From G963662905 sp963676415 (GTDB lineage: Bacteria > Bacteroidota > Bacteroidia > Bacteroidales > WRLA01), in NCBI GenBank assembly GCA_963676415.1, contig OY781097.1, positions 1,116,001 through 1,180,000 of the forward strand: a stretch of DNA of 64,000 nucleotides. The letters are read 5' to 3'. Position 1 is the first letter of the stretch. Every line of letters starts with the position of its first letter. Below, in pieces: positions 9,600-19,209 of this stretch. The notes under the pieces were generated by a model. That model was not told where the DNA came from, made no database searches, and was given only the letters and a program-made list of their open reading frames with translations. The position numbers and the translations under genes were made by a program.

Positions 9600-10394
9600 A
9601 TGAAAAAATCATTTCGCATTATCATCTTTCTGTTAATTGTAGGGCTGTTTTCCTGTGACAAAGTTTTTGAATACAGCCCATACGAAATACGATTGGACAG
9701 CAGCCAGAAGAACCTGCATGAAAAAAACCTCAAGCGTTTGCGGGAACAACCAACAACCGACAGCCTGCTTACGATTGCATTGCTGGCCGATAATCACCTC
9801 CATTTTGCCGATTTTAAAAATGCCATTGAGCATATCAATGCAAAAAACAATGCTGATTTAATCATTCATCTTGGCGATTTTGCTGATGGAGGATTGGCAA
9901 AAGACTATACTACAAGTCATGAAATCATGCAGCAATCAAATTTCCCCTACTTTGTTTGTATCGGAAACCATGATTGCCTGGCAAATGGCCGGAAAATATA
10001 TGCCGAAATGTTTGGCCCGGAGAATTTTACCATTGAAACAGAACAGGCAAGCCTGGTAATTTTTAATGATGTTTTTTGGGAAACAGAAAGCATGCCCGAT
10101 TTCTTTTGGCTTGAAAATCAACTTAAAAAGCACCACAACAAACAAATATTTGTCTTTGCGCATATCCCGCCTTTTGGCGACCAGTTTGATGCCGAATCAG
10201 AAAAAAAATACAGCCAGCTGATGGCAGAGTATAATGTACAGCTTTCTGTGCATGGACATGTCCACCGCTTTCAGTTTGAAGATGTTTATCAAAATGGTAC
10301 TAAATACTTATGTCATCCATCACCTGAAAAAAAATGCTACTATGAGTTGATAATCAGCAATAACAACTTTCAAATAAATGAGAACCCATATTAA
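9600..10394 (+). CDS. Calcineurin-like metallophosphoesterase lipoprotein
   Basis: The ATG at 9600 gives a 264-aa protein with a lipoprotein signal (hydrophobic helix then LFSC). A TTG seven codons upstream was rejected because it lies inside the -7 element. Metallophosphoesterase motifs are in order: LLADNHLH, IIHLGDFADG, CIGNHDC, FAHIPPF and VHGHVHR, covering the usual dinuclear metal ligands. Substrate is not predictable; homologues hydrolyse phosphomonoesters or diesters in the periplasm. The 3' end overlaps the next gene by 17 bp, so both are probably co-transcribed. Confidence 0.88.
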   Translation: MKKSFRIIIFLLIVGLFSCDKVFEYSPYEIRLDSSQKNLHEKNLKRLREQPTTDSLLTIALLADNHLHFADFKNAIEHINAKNNADLIIHLGDFADGGLAKDYTTSHEIMQQSNFPYFVCIGNHDCLANGRKIYAEMFGPENFTIETEQASLVIFNDVFWETESMPDFFWLENQLKKHHNKQIFVFAHIPPFGDQFDAESEKKYSQLMAEYNVQLSVHGHVHRFQFEDVYQNGTKYLCHPSPEKKCYYELIISNNNFQINENPY

Positions 10395-10950
10395 GCACAT
10401 CCTGCTATTAATTTTTATTTTTATACAAAATATCTCCGGCGCACAGATAAAAAAACTACTTCCGGATCAATTGCGCATACAGTTTGCCGGCGAAACAGGC
10501 TTTCTGAGCGTAGGCCCGGTTTGGTCATTCTGGGGCGGGCGCATTGAAAGTGGAATTAGTTATGGATATACGCCCAGAAGTACAGCAAAAGTGGAAATAC
10601 ATAGCCTCAGCATAAAAAACAATATTATTTGGCTGCGCAAAGCTATCACCAAGAATTCTTTGATAAAATGCCACAGCGGTTTTGGTATCCTTTTGGATAT
10701 CAACGGAAATACATTTTACCAACTTCCCGAACAATATCCTTCCAATTATTATGCCCCAAATTCTGTAAACATCCTCCTCGAAAGTGGAGCAGAATACAAA
10801 ACCCCTATTAACTGCCTGTTTATTAAACATATAGGGGTTTATGCCGAAATTTGTACCCTGGGCAATTTTTTATGGTATGGCATCAAAGACAAAGCTTCTG
10901 ATTTTACAGATCAGTTTAGCCTTGGGTTAGGGCTGCAGTTTTATTTTTAA
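10378..10950 (+). CDS. Small outer-membrane-type beta-rich protein, function unknown
   Basis: 190 aa with a cleavable signal peptide (residues 1-22, ending ISGAQ). The mature part alternates aromatic and polar residues (SVGPVWSFWGGRIESGISYGY, LGLGLQFYF in the family style of short barrels) and ends in Phe, the usual last residue of outer-membrane beta-barrels. No named family is recognised. Its start overlaps the end of the phosphoesterase lipoprotein gene, which suggests linked envelope function, but this is inference. Confidence 0.7.
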   Translation: MRTHIKHILLLIFIFIQNISGAQIKKLLPDQLRIQFAGETGFLSVGPVWSFWGGRIESGISYGYTPRSTAKVEIHSLSIKNNIIWLRKAITKNSLIKCHSGFGILLDINGNTFYQLPEQYPSNYYAPNSVNILLESGAEYKTPINCLFIKHIGVYAEICTLGNFLWYGIKDKASDFTDQFSLGLGLQFYF

Positions 10951-10984
10951 AATCATTAAGCAGCATAATTCCAATAATTCTGTT

Positions 10985-10992
10985 TATCTTTG
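10985..10992 (+). promoter_or_regulatory. -7 promoter element (TATCTTTG) for the S9 peptidase
   Basis: Perfect TAnnTTTG match, 44 bases upstream of the ATG at 11037. Confidence 0.55.
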
Positions 10993-11036
10993 TTTTTGCA
11001 TTTAGACCCTCAATTTCAAACCCAAATTATTATCAC

Positions 11037-12983
11037 ATGAAAAAACACAATTCACTTATCATGGTGGCCATGATGTTCGCAGTATCGGCAGTCATGCTGT
11101 TTTCCTGTAATGGCCCCGGACAAAACAAAGAGATGGTTATAGAAAAAGCAAAGCAAATCCCTTTGGAGGATTTTTTCAAAAACCCGGAAAAAACAAGTTA
11201 TCAAATCTCCCCTGACGGCAAATACTACAGTTATAAAGCACCTTATGAAGACAGGCTCAATATTTTTGTTGTTCCTGTTGATGGCGGCGAAGCTATTCGG
11301 CTGACTTCCGAAACAGACCGCTCCATTGCCGGTTATTTTTGGGCCAATAACAACCGCATCCTCTATCTGAAGGATAATGGCGGCGACGAAAACTTCTGGC
11401 TTTATGGCGTAAACATCGACGGCAGTGATGCCAAATGCTATACAGGCTTTGAAGGTGTGCGCACACAAATTATCGACGATCTGGAAGATATTCCTAATGA
11501 GATGATTATTGGCCTGAACAAACGCATTCCCCAGGTTTTTGACCCCTATCGCCTGAACCTTGAAACCGGCGACCTTACTTTGCTGTATGAAAACCCGGGC
11601 AATATCCAGGGCTGGGTTACCGACCATGATGGTAAAGTTCGTATTGCTGTTGGAATCGAAGGCGGCGTAAACACTACACTGATGTATCGTGAAACGGAAA
11701 ATGATGATTTCAAAACCATCCTCACCACAAGTTTTAAAGATCAGTTATCGCCCATGTTCTTCACTTTCGACAACAAAAACCTCTATGCAACATCCAACCT
11801 TGGCCGCGATAAAGCTGCTGCGGTAATTTTTGACCTGGAAAAAGCAGAAGTTACGGAAGTCCTCTACGAAAATCCGGATTATGATGTATCAGGATTTGGT
11901 TATTCTCCTAAAAGAAAAGTTCTTACAGCTGCATATTATACTGCATACAAGCAGGAATATCATTTCTTTGATGAAGAACGCAAAGCAATTATGGACGACC
12001 TTTCCGCACAGCTGCCGGGCTATGAAATTGCACTCACAGGAAGAAACAAAGATGAAGATAAATTTGTGATCCGTACTTATAGCGACCGATCTTTGGGTGC
12101 ATATTACTTTTATGATGCCAAAACAAAAGATTTGAAAAAAATAACGGAAGTAAGCCCCTGGATTGATGAAAATGAAATGGCATCGGTTTATCCTATTGAA
12201 TATCAATCGCGCGATGGCCTGAAAATTGAAGGGTACCTTACTTTACCTAAAGGCTACACCATGGAAAATGCCAAAAACCTTCCTGTTGTAGTAAATCCAC
12301 ATGGCGGCCCCTGGGCACGCGACAACTGGGGATTTAATCCTGAAATTCAATTCCTTGCCAACCGTGGTTTTGCAATTCTTCAAATGAATTTCCGTGGTTC
12401 TACTGGCTATGGCAAAGATTTCTGGCAAAAATCATTCAAGCAATGGGGCCTAACCATGCAGGAAGACATTACAGATGGTGTTAACTGGCTGATTGAAAAA
12501 GGCATAGCTGACCCATCACGTATTGCGATCTATGGCGCAAGTTACGGTGGTTATGCCACGCTTCAGGGCATTGTTGTTGATCCCGAGCTTTATGCTGCAG
12601 CCGTTGATTATGTAGGCGTTTCCAATCTGTTTACTTTTATGAAAACAATACCTCCGTATTGGGAACCACTGCTCAATATGATGTACGAGATGGTCGGAAA
12701 CCCACAAACCGACAGCGCACAACTTGCCGCAACTTCGCCGGCTTTGAATGCCGACAAAATCATGACACCGCTTTTCATCGCGCAGGGAGCCAATGACCCC
12801 CGCGTTAACAAAGCCGAATCAGACCAAATGGTAGAAGCGCTGAAAGAACGTGGCGTTGCTGTTGAATATATGGTAAAAGACAACGAAGGCCACGGATTCC
12901 ATAACCAGGAAAACCAATTTGAATTTTATGGTGCAATGGAAAAATTCCTGAACAAACACATGCAAATTGAAATTCCGGAATAA
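11037..12983 (+). CDS. S9 family prolyl oligopeptidase-like peptidase (lipoprotein)
   Basis: 648 aa with a lipoprotein signal (hydrophobic helix then LFSCNG). The N-terminal half is a seven-bladed beta-propeller-like region (DGKYYSYKAP, NNRILYLKDNGGDENFWLYG) that gates the active site. The C-terminal alpha/beta hydrolase domain has Ser502 in GASYGGYAT, Asp587 in GANDPRV and His619 in NEGHGF, a complete catalytic triad. It resembles periplasmic dipeptidyl or acylaminoacyl peptidases that trim oligopeptides. It stands alone with its own promoter and a terminator behind it. Confidence 0.93.
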   Translation: MKKHNSLIMVAMMFAVSAVMLFSCNGPGQNKEMVIEKAKQIPLEDFFKNPEKTSYQISPDGKYYSYKAPYEDRLNIFVVPVDGGEAIRLTSETDRSIAGYFWANNNRILYLKDNGGDENFWLYGVNIDGSDAKCYTGFEGVRTQIIDDLEDIPNEMIIGLNKRIPQVFDPYRLNLETGDLTLLYENPGNIQGWVTDHDGKVRIAVGIEGGVNTTLMYRETENDDFKTILTTSFKDQLSPMFFTFDNKNLYATSNLGRDKAAAVIFDLEKAEVTEVLYENPDYDVSGFGYSPKRKVLTAAYYTAYKQEYHFFDEERKAIMDDLSAQLPGYEIALTGRNKDEDKFVIRTYSDRSLGAYYFYDAKTKDLKKITEVSPWIDENEMASVYPIEYQSRDGLKIEGYLTLPKGYTMENAKNLPVVVNPHGGPWARDNWGFNPEIQFLANRGFAILQMNFRGSTGYGKDFWQKSFKQWGLTMQEDITDGVNWLIEKGIADPSRIAIYGASYGGYATLQGIVVDPELYAAAVDYVGVSNLFTFMKTIPPYWEPLLNMMYEMVGNPQTDSAQLAATSPALNADKIMTPLFIAQGANDPRVNKAESDQMVEALKERGVAVEYMVKDNEGHGFHNQENQFEFYGAMEKFLNKHMQIEIPE

Positions 12984-13003
12984 ATTATTCCTTTAAAAAT
13001 ATT

Positions 13004-13032
13004 AAGCCGGAGCTTATGTTCCGGCTTTTTTT
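13004..13032 (+). terminator. Rho-independent terminator after the S9 peptidase
   Basis: Stem AAGCCGGA (13004-13011) with TCCGGCTT (13020-13027), then a run of T. Confidence 0.88.
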
Positions 13033-13584
13033 GTGGCATGTTTAATTGATCCTGCTTGTTTATGAAAGTAATTTTAATATTTTTGACCTTATAAGTATTT
13101 TGCATCAAGACAAAATGGACTATGAAATTTTTTCAAAGCGCACAACTAACATATAATTTTTGCTTTGATCAGTTTTACTATCATACTTATATAGTCTTTG
13201 CAAGAAAACGCCAAATACTGCGTTACTTGCCTTGAAAACAGTCATCCCGTATGTACGGGACTCCTTGATTTTCAAGGCTACGAAAGCACTTCGACAAGCT
13301 CAGCATAGCACCTTGTCTTTGACGTTTTCTTATCAAAGACTCAAAAAAAAGGTGTTTTCTGGCAGGCACTATATACCAGTAGTTCCTTTCATAATCCGCT
13401 TATCGATAGTCAGGAAAACTCATTAAACAAACCTGAAAACCAAATATATGAGGTACTGAAAAACATCCATCTTTAAATAATTTTTGAATACTTTTTGAAT
13501 TTTTGGGTATCATCATGCGGATTACAAAAACTATCGCTGATTACAAATAAGCTGGGTTTTTCAGCTCTGTCCTTTTTGGATTTG
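13033..13584. other. Gene-free spacer with one palindromic repeat
   Basis: No credible gene on either strand. The only structure seen is the imperfect palindrome listed separately at 13194-13340; the rest is AT-rich and unremarkable, ending at the left end of an IS630 relic. Confidence 0.6.
13194..13340. repeat. Dispersed palindromic repeat, copy 1
   Basis: Imperfect 147-bp palindrome. Outer arms GTCTTTG (13194-13200) and CAAAGAC (13334-13340), then AGAAAACG-type arms, then a core CATCCCGTAnnTACGGGACT and a motif GCTCAGCATAGCACCTTG. The core motifs recur at 43635-43767 with different but still complementary arms. Confidence 0.75.
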
Positions 13585-14131
13585 TACTAACGTTATGTTA
13601 ATCGTCAATTGATGGATAAAGTCTATTTAATTTCACTCTTGATTCTTTTGTTGTAAACTGCCAGTTTATGGTGCTTTCTTTATTGTTTCTGTAATTTTAC
13701 CAAGTATCCGTCTCCTCTTTTACATTTTCCATAGTTGAAATATGTCTATTGAGGCATTGCCCATTTTGCACGTGTAACTCTATATCTGCCATGTCAAGCC
13801 AGCTCCCGTGCGAGGTTCACTGCAGCAAAGCTGAACAAGTTTGGCTTCTGCGTCCCCATCTATTTTAACATTATACACGCGAGAGCTGGGGCGACGTTCT
13901 AGTACAGCTTCAAAGCCTTCTTCAACAAACTTTTTCAGAGAAGTCCCCTTCGTCACAATTTAATAAAATGTATGCTCCCCGAAAAGTCTGTGAGGTATGT
14001 GATCCTTTATTAATAATTGCACGAAGGCCCTTGACTTCTTCTTGACTTAATTTTATAGTATATCTGGCCATTGCTTTTTTGGCAGAGATACAAATTATTT
14101 ACGTCATTTCATATATAACTTAACGTTAGTA
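13585..14131 (-). mobile_element. Internally deleted IS630-family element
   Basis: A 547-bp relic bounded by inverted repeats: left TACTAACGTTATGTTA (13585-) and right, read inward, TACTAACGTTAAGTTA (ending 14131), 15 of 16 matching. The ends begin with TA, in keeping with TA-target insertion of the IS630/mariner group. The inside holds only N-terminal and C-terminal pieces of the transposase, so the element is a non-autonomous deletion derivative. Confidence 0.8.
13598..14071 (-). pseudogene. IS630-family transposase remnant (N- and C-terminal pieces)
   Basis: From the ATG at 14071 the minus strand reads MARYTIKLSQEEVKGLRAII and onward to ILLNCDEGD, the N-terminal HTH region of IS630 transposases. 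A frame change follows, then FEAVLERRPSSRVYNVKIDG and LVQLCCSEP. The catalytic core is missing. Near the left end the strand reads INWQFTTKESRVKLNRLYPS, the family C-terminus, with a stop at 13598-13600 inside the inverted repeat. Cannot encode an active transposase. Confidence 0.85.
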
Positions 14132-14262
14132 ACCAACAAAAAGATTGACAGGAAGTAGCGTATTAATTTTTGCTATTGAATTCTATAATTTCAACTTGCT
14201 TTCCCAGATATGAAGTCCAAGTAAGGGACTGTTGAACACAAGCATGCAAACTTAGATAAAAT

Positions 14263-15756
14263 CTATGGATTGTCAATAATCCACTGCGCATCAAGAATCA
14301 ACATTGAATCAAGCGGGATGCCATTTTTTTCAGCTTTTTGCTTTACTTTTTTTAACCAATCTGGCGAATTCTTTATTTTTTGTATCATATCTGCCAGCTT
14401 TTGCCTTTGTTTTTGCTGTTCGATATTATTTAATTCCTGATCTGCCAGCCAGCGGGCATCCATATCCAACATTTCATCGTAGGAAAGCCCTTGTTTTTTC
14501 GCTTTATTATCAATGTACGCACGCTTTTCTTCAGATTCATTTATCTCTTGTTTATAACGCTCAACCATAAGTTCATAAGACTCTTCCATAAACATTTTAT
14601 GATGTGCTTCTATCTCCTTTGCAAAAGGCTTTTTATCCGGGTTATTCTGAAAATATTTCCAAATTGCGTCCACACCGCCCCAACCAAAAGAACTTAAAAT
14701 ACTTGTGGAGGAAACAAAAAGCACGAGATCGGATTTTGCTAATTGAGTCACCAAATCTGTTTTGGAAGATTCGGGGTGAAAGCTCAAATAATAGTAATAC
14801 CAAAAACTCTGATTGTTAAACAAATGATTATGAATGGGATATTTGTAGTAAATGGGCCAGAAATAGCTGTCGCCAATTGTGAAAAGCGTCGGTTTCTCTG
14901 CACCATCAACTTTAATTTTGACAACTTCAGGATAGGCCAAACTATCGCGCTCAAGCGGATACATAAGGTTTAAAAGATTTTCAATATCCCTGTCATCAAA
15001 GTTGATATCATAAGTTTTATCTGCATTTCCAAGTATCGCTTCATTCAACTTTTTACCGGAAAGCGATTGATAGTAGTCAAAAACAGAATCGGCAGCTTTT
15101 AGAGCCCCGTAATAGCTCCAATGTGTTCCGGTTTTCGGGAAAAGAGGAATCCGTGTGGTGTCTTTTGCATCCACAAACCACTGGTTGCAATCGATGGTAT
15201 TTACTCCGTATTTCCGAAGGTTCTCAATATAGCTTTGGTAATTGGTACGCCCTTTTTCACGGCGCATACTATCAGGAATATATTCCGGATAATAGCTCGT
15301 CTTGCCCGGCGCTATCAGCATAATCATTTCTTTGCCATAGGATTTCAGGCTGTCCTGTATGGATTTCAATTTGCGCACTTTCGCTGCGATATGCTTATCA
15401 CCTTTAAAATCAGCACCATAATAAGCTTTTATAAACCAAGGCTCAAATAAATATCCATCCTTGCCGATGGTCACATTTTCATTGCCCGACATATCAAAGA
15501 GTGAATAGCGCATTTGATTGTACAAACGGATTGCATCTTCGCGAAAGCCGTAATTTTCCAGCAAATACTGGTGGAAGCGCGGCTGAAATTCCGAATCAAT
15601 CCAGTCGGCGGGAGCAAGCTTGGGCAATTCCTGAACTTTGGTCACACCATGGAGCTTGCTGATTTTAAACGGTTTGAATATCTGTTGAAACAATGGCAAT
15701 ATCAACAGCAATGCCGTCAACAAAACCAAAGTGATATGTAGTTTATTTGATTTCAT
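14263..15756 (-). CDS. AlgX/AlgJ-like SGNH-type O-acetyltransferase partner, copy 2
   Basis: 497 aa; signal anchor at residues about 8-27 followed by an AlgX/AlgJ-like domain. Motifs: IMLIAPGKTSYYP, KTGTHWSYYGA (GxHW variant as in copy 1) and LFTIGDSYFWP with the likely catalytic Ser. Starts two bases after the MBOAT stop, exactly the spacing of the first pair. The C-terminal 90 residues carry two tandem copies of the module seen in copy 1: about 411-444 (KAKKQGLSYDEMLDMDARW) and 453-497 (IKNSPDWLKKVKQKAEK, then GIPLDSMLILDAQW). Third gene of a minus-strand operon with the GH16-like lipoprotein and the MBOAT. Confidence 0.87.
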   Translation of the reverse strand: MKSNKLHITLVLLTALLLILPLFQQIFKPFKISKLHGVTKVQELPKLAPADWIDSEFQPRFHQYLLENYGFREDAIRLYNQMRYSLFDMSGNENVTIGKDGYLFEPWFIKAYYGADFKGDKHIAAKVRKLKSIQDSLKSYGKEMIMLIAPGKTSYYPEYIPDSMRREKGRTNYQSYIENLRKYGVNTIDCNQWFVDAKDTTRIPLFPKTGTHWSYYGALKAADSVFDYYQSLSGKKLNEAILGNADKTYDINFDDRDIENLLNLMYPLERDSLAYPEVVKIKVDGAEKPTLFTIGDSYFWPIYYKYPIHNHLFNNQSFWYYYYLSFHPESSKTDLVTQLAKSDLVLFVSSTSILSSFGWGGVDAIWKYFQNNPDKKPFAKEIEAHHKMFMEESYELMVERYKQEINESEEKRAYIDNKAKKQGLSYDEMLDMDARWLADQELNNIEQQKQRQKLADMIQKIKNSPDWLKKVKQKAEKNGIPLDSMLILDAQWIIDNP

Positions 15757-15758
15757 AA

Positions 15759-17177
15759 TTAAAACCTGAAATAGATAAACGGACTAAAGCCCAATCCCGT
15801 AAGCGAGGCAACGCACAACACCAACAGCACTACCGACATCAACCATAAACCTACATGCTGTTTGTTGTTGTATTGGGTGAAATAGAAGAAATCCTGCAGT
15901 TTTAAGCCAATTCTGGAGAGCGTAAAAAAGGAGAAGAAAGCGGCTACAAACATCATGGTATAAAAATGAGGATTGGCGGCCAGCGACACCGAATGAAAAT
16001 CAAAAGAATAAAGCGCGCCAAGGAAACTGACCGCCTGGTCGTATTCTTCGATGCGGAAAAATACGCGTGCCATTACAATGATCAAAAAAGTAAACAGTAT
16101 GCTGATCCTCCCGATTTTCTCCCAGACTTTCAGCAAAAACAAGCGTTCAAGCACCAGGAAAAAACCGTGGAATGCACCGTAGATCACAAAATTCCAGCTC
16201 GCTCCGTGCCATAAGCCTGAAAGCAGAAACACAAACCAGAGGTTAAAGTACAGCCTGCGTTTGGTTTTTACGCGGCTTCCGCCCAATGGATAATACAGAT
16301 AATTGCGCATAAAAACGCTGAATGTGATATGCCACCGCCGCCAGAATTCAGAAACGCTTCTTGCTACGTAGGGATTATCGAAGTTTTCGGGAAATTTAAA
16401 GCCGATCATACGCCCGATCCCAATGGCCATATCGGAATAGCCGCTGAAATCGAAATAAAGCTGGAAAGTATAGCCCACAATACCGATCCATGCTGTGGAA
16501 GAATCCATTGCGGCATAGTTGGATGCAAGGATTTTATCCACTTCAACGGCGATTACATCGGCAATGAGCACTTTCTTGGCCAATCCCAGGCAGAACCTGT
16601 AAAAACCGTTCAGAAACTCGTCCCAGCGCTCTTTCCTTCCGGTGATTTGGTCGGCGATGTCTTTATAGCGCACAATAGGTCCGGCAATCATTTGCGGGAA
16701 CATCATGATATAAAGCATATAGTTGAAGGGGTTGCGCAGCGGTTTATGGATTTTTCGGTACACATCCATGGAGTAGGTTATGGACTGGAACGAAAAAAAG
16801 GATATCCCGATGGGCAGCAGGATGTAGTTCCACACCAAAGGATCAAGATGCACCCAGCCACGGACGTAGTTGACGTTCTCCATGAAAAAGTTGGCGTATT
16901 TGAAATACAGGAGCAGGCCCAGGTTGATGGCCACGGAGATGCCGAGAAAGAGCTTTCGCCACAAAACCTGACGCGAGCTGTCCATGGCACGGATTACATA
17001 AAAATTGATGATGGTGGAGGAAAGCAAAAAAAGAACAAACCAGGGTGCGCCCCAGGCATAAAACAAAATACTGAACCCCAGAAGGGTGTAGTTCCGCGCT
17101 TTCTTTGGCGTGAGGTAGTATGCCAGCAAAAATAGTGGCAGAAAGTAGAGTATAAAAATTATGCTGCTGAATACCAT
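15759..17177 (-). CDS. MBOAT-family membrane O-acyltransferase (AlgI/PatA-like), copy 2
   Basis: 472 aa, about ten hydrophobic helices, paralogue of the MBOAT at 2809-4230. Signature stretches FWRRWHITFSVFMRNYL, YYPLGGSRV and GLWHGASWNFVIYGAFHG hold the two conserved His residues of AlgI-type acetyltransferases. It would hand acetyl groups to the AlgX-like protein encoded next. It lies 26 bp behind the GH16-like lipoprotein gene, suggesting that the three proteins act on one polymer. Start ATG at 17177 gives the same MVFSS N-terminus as copy 1. Confidence 0.93.
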   Translation of the reverse strand: MVFSSIIFILYFLPLFLLAYYLTPKKARNYTLLGFSILFYAWGAPWFVLFLLSSTIINFYVIRAMDSSRQVLWRKLFLGISVAINLGLLLYFKYANFFMENVNYVRGWVHLDPLVWNYILLPIGISFFSFQSITYSMDVYRKIHKPLRNPFNYMLYIMMFPQMIAGPIVRYKDIADQITGRKERWDEFLNGFYRFCLGLAKKVLIADVIAVEVDKILASNYAAMDSSTAWIGIVGYTFQLYFDFSGYSDMAIGIGRMIGFKFPENFDNPYVARSVSEFWRRWHITFSVFMRNYLYYPLGGSRVKTKRRLYFNLWFVFLLSGLWHGASWNFVIYGAFHGFFLVLERLFLLKVWEKIGRISILFTFLIIVMARVFFRIEEYDQAVSFLGALYSFDFHSVSLAANPHFYTMMFVAAFFSFFTLSRIGLKLQDFFYFTQYNNKQHVGLWLMSVVLLVLCVASLTGLGFSPFIYFRF

Positions 17178-17203
17178 TTGTTCGGGATTAAATTTTTGGA
17201 GCC

Positions 17204-19192
17204 TTATTCAACAACGATTTCATAAACTTTTCCTTCAATGGGATTTTTGGGATAAGGCACCCAGTTTTGGGAGAAAGGCTGGAAAGGCCACCATTCGGCA
17301 TAATGAAATTCCTGTGTAATAACACAAACCATTTGGTTATTGGGGATGGACGTGACCTCATCGTTCATATAACCACAGATTTGCATCTTATCCGGCGACG
17401 GACCGGCACGCCAGATAATTTCCGTGGGTTTCCATTCAATTTCGTAATAAAAATAATCGCCGCCAAAAAGCTCTTCGTTATCCATAGGATATTTGGAAGT
17501 AACCGCTTTGTAGTATTCTGTCCATCGATGCAATGTGAAGTATTTTTCCTTATAATTGATATCGGAAACTCCTTTAAAAAAATCTTTTGGATCCTGATTG
17601 GCCAGATCCCAGTTTGTGCAGCAGAACATCACATCGTGTGAATTGCGGCCATCATTTGCCTGAAAATCTGTTCCGTTCCAAAAAGGGGAAGTTTTCACAA
17701 TTTCTATATCAATTTCGGAATAAGCCAACTGTTTGTGCTTGCGGTTCAGCGACTCTTCACCACCATCATTTTTGCGAATATAACCATCCCGCTCGGCAGC
17801 CCGGCGCATATTCCACTGTGAACCTTCCTGATAGATCATCCAAAAGGCATTGGTTAATCCATTCCAAACATTTTCTTTATTCAGCAGTTTCGGAAATTTG
17901 ATTTTTCCCCGGTATTTCCCATAAGTAAAACCAACGCGTGTTTTAACACCTACGTTTTCTTTGCGCAATTTGTTGTGGTCGGGATTGCCCGGATTTTCGA
18001 GGATAATTGCATCTGCCAGAGTATCCAGTTTCACGGTTTTGCAAGGGCACTCGCTATTGTAGGTATGGTCTGTGATCAATTGTGAGGAATCATATTTTTC
18101 CATCGCACCAAAAAAAGCATCCTGCGCATAAGGATCGTTGACCACATCATGAGCTTCGGGGATATTCTTAAGTTGATAATGGCGGTTTATTGCATGAGAA
18201 AACTGCTCAAAAAGCGCATTTTTATAGAGTTCCTGATCGTCATTGCAATGCGTATTGAGATATGATTTATCAATATTTTCATCGCGCTGTGCGGCCGGGT
18301 TAATATAAATGCCCTGCATGGGGTCGATACGGGCGGAGGTTTTCAGCACCCTGTGTGAAACAGAAGTAAAAACACCATCGAGCGAAGCCCCTTCACCGTA
18401 GTTAAAATAATAAAACGGATTGATAAAAGCACCGGAATCGTTTGTTTTTCCAATATTTGTGACAAATCCGGGCAATTGAGAAAGCGCTTTTTCACTGACC
18501 ACAACCAACATAAAGTTGTAGCATCCAACGCGTGGGTTTCTTTTCCAGCGGTGGTTAAAATCACCATGGTTTACCTTATCGTTGATAATCCAAACAGCAT
18601 CCAGAAACACTTGCTGATCAATGGTTTTATTGGAAGCTTTTGCTTTCTTTTTGATGGACTCAAACCATTCCGGACTATTTTTTATGGCTTGTTTTATCCG
18701 GTTGATGGAAGCATCATCAAAGGTGATTTCTTCCATATTCCCACCATAAAACTTTTTCTCATCGCGTGGATTGCCCACAATGCGATAGGTGTCGTGCACA
18801 GCATTTCCCTCTACGGGCTTAAAACCAACAGAAACATCTTCCCAACTGCCATAAAAATTCTCGGAGCAATAAGGGTGCATGCCATTTCCTTTTGTTTCAG
18901 GAAATTTATAGGATTCATTTTGATAATAAATCTTGTAAAAATATTTTTCGCGATGTTTTGCGTTTATGTCGAACCGAAATGCAAACCCATTATCGCTGCT
19001 TTGACGGGCTGAAGGTATCTGAATTCCACTGAGTACTACATGATCCAGATCAATTGGCAGGGAAACCGTATCCCTTTCCCCGAAATTGGTAATTGCATCA
19101 AAACCTGAGATGATATTTTTTGGTTTATTGGAGCAGGCAGAAAAAATGAGCATTACGAGAAAAAAGCAAAGTAGTTTATAGAATTTCGACAT
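17204..19192 (-). CDS. GH16-like lipoprotein with internal AlgX-tail module
   Basis: 662 aa with a lipoprotein signal (LIFSAC, lipid Cys20). The C-terminal part resembles a GH16 glucanase-type jelly roll: EIDIE at residues 493-497 matches the ExDxE catalytic motif, preceded by a lid-like FWMIYQEGSQWN and followed by YYEIEWKPTEIIWRAG, the usual last-strand pattern. Residues about 163-205 (IKQAIKNSPEWFESIKKKA and onward to FLDAVWII) match the C-terminal module of the two AlgX-like proteins. The middle has no recognised domain. First gene of a GH16-MBOAT-AlgX operon, so it may bind, trim or remodel the polymer that is acetylated. Activity is inferred from the motif only. Confidence 0.7.
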   Translation of the reverse strand: MSKFYKLLCFFLVMLIFSACSNKPKNIISGFDAITNFGERDTVSLPIDLDHVVLSGIQIPSARQSSDNGFAFRFDINAKHREKYFYKIYYQNESYKFPETKGNGMHPYCSENFYGSWEDVSVGFKPVEGNAVHDTYRIVGNPRDEKKFYGGNMEEITFDDASINRIKQAIKNSPEWFESIKKKAKASNKTIDQQVFLDAVWIINDKVNHGDFNHRWKRNPRVGCYNFMLVVVSEKALSQLPGFVTNIGKTNDSGAFINPFYYFNYGEGASLDGVFTSVSHRVLKTSARIDPMQGIYINPAAQRDENIDKSYLNTHCNDDQELYKNALFEQFSHAINRHYQLKNIPEAHDVVNDPYAQDAFFGAMEKYDSSQLITDHTYNSECPCKTVKLDTLADAIILENPGNPDHNKLRKENVGVKTRVGFTYGKYRGKIKFPKLLNKENVWNGLTNAFWMIYQEGSQWNMRRAAERDGYIRKNDGGEESLNRKHKQLAYSEIDIEIVKTSPFWNGTDFQANDGRNSHDVMFCCTNWDLANQDPKDFFKGVSDINYKEKYFTLHRWTEYYKAVTSKYPMDNEELFGGDYFYYEIEWKPTEIIWRAGPSPDKMQICGYMNDEVTSIPNNQMVCVITQEFHYAEWWPFQPFSQNWVPYPKNPIEGKVYEIVVE

Positions 19193-19209
19193 ACACCTAA
19201 AATTTTCAC

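Noticed and set aside
16329..17135. 268-codon plus-strand frame opposite the second MBOAT gene
   Set aside because: Antisense shadow; the minus strand carries a full MBOAT with conserved motifs.
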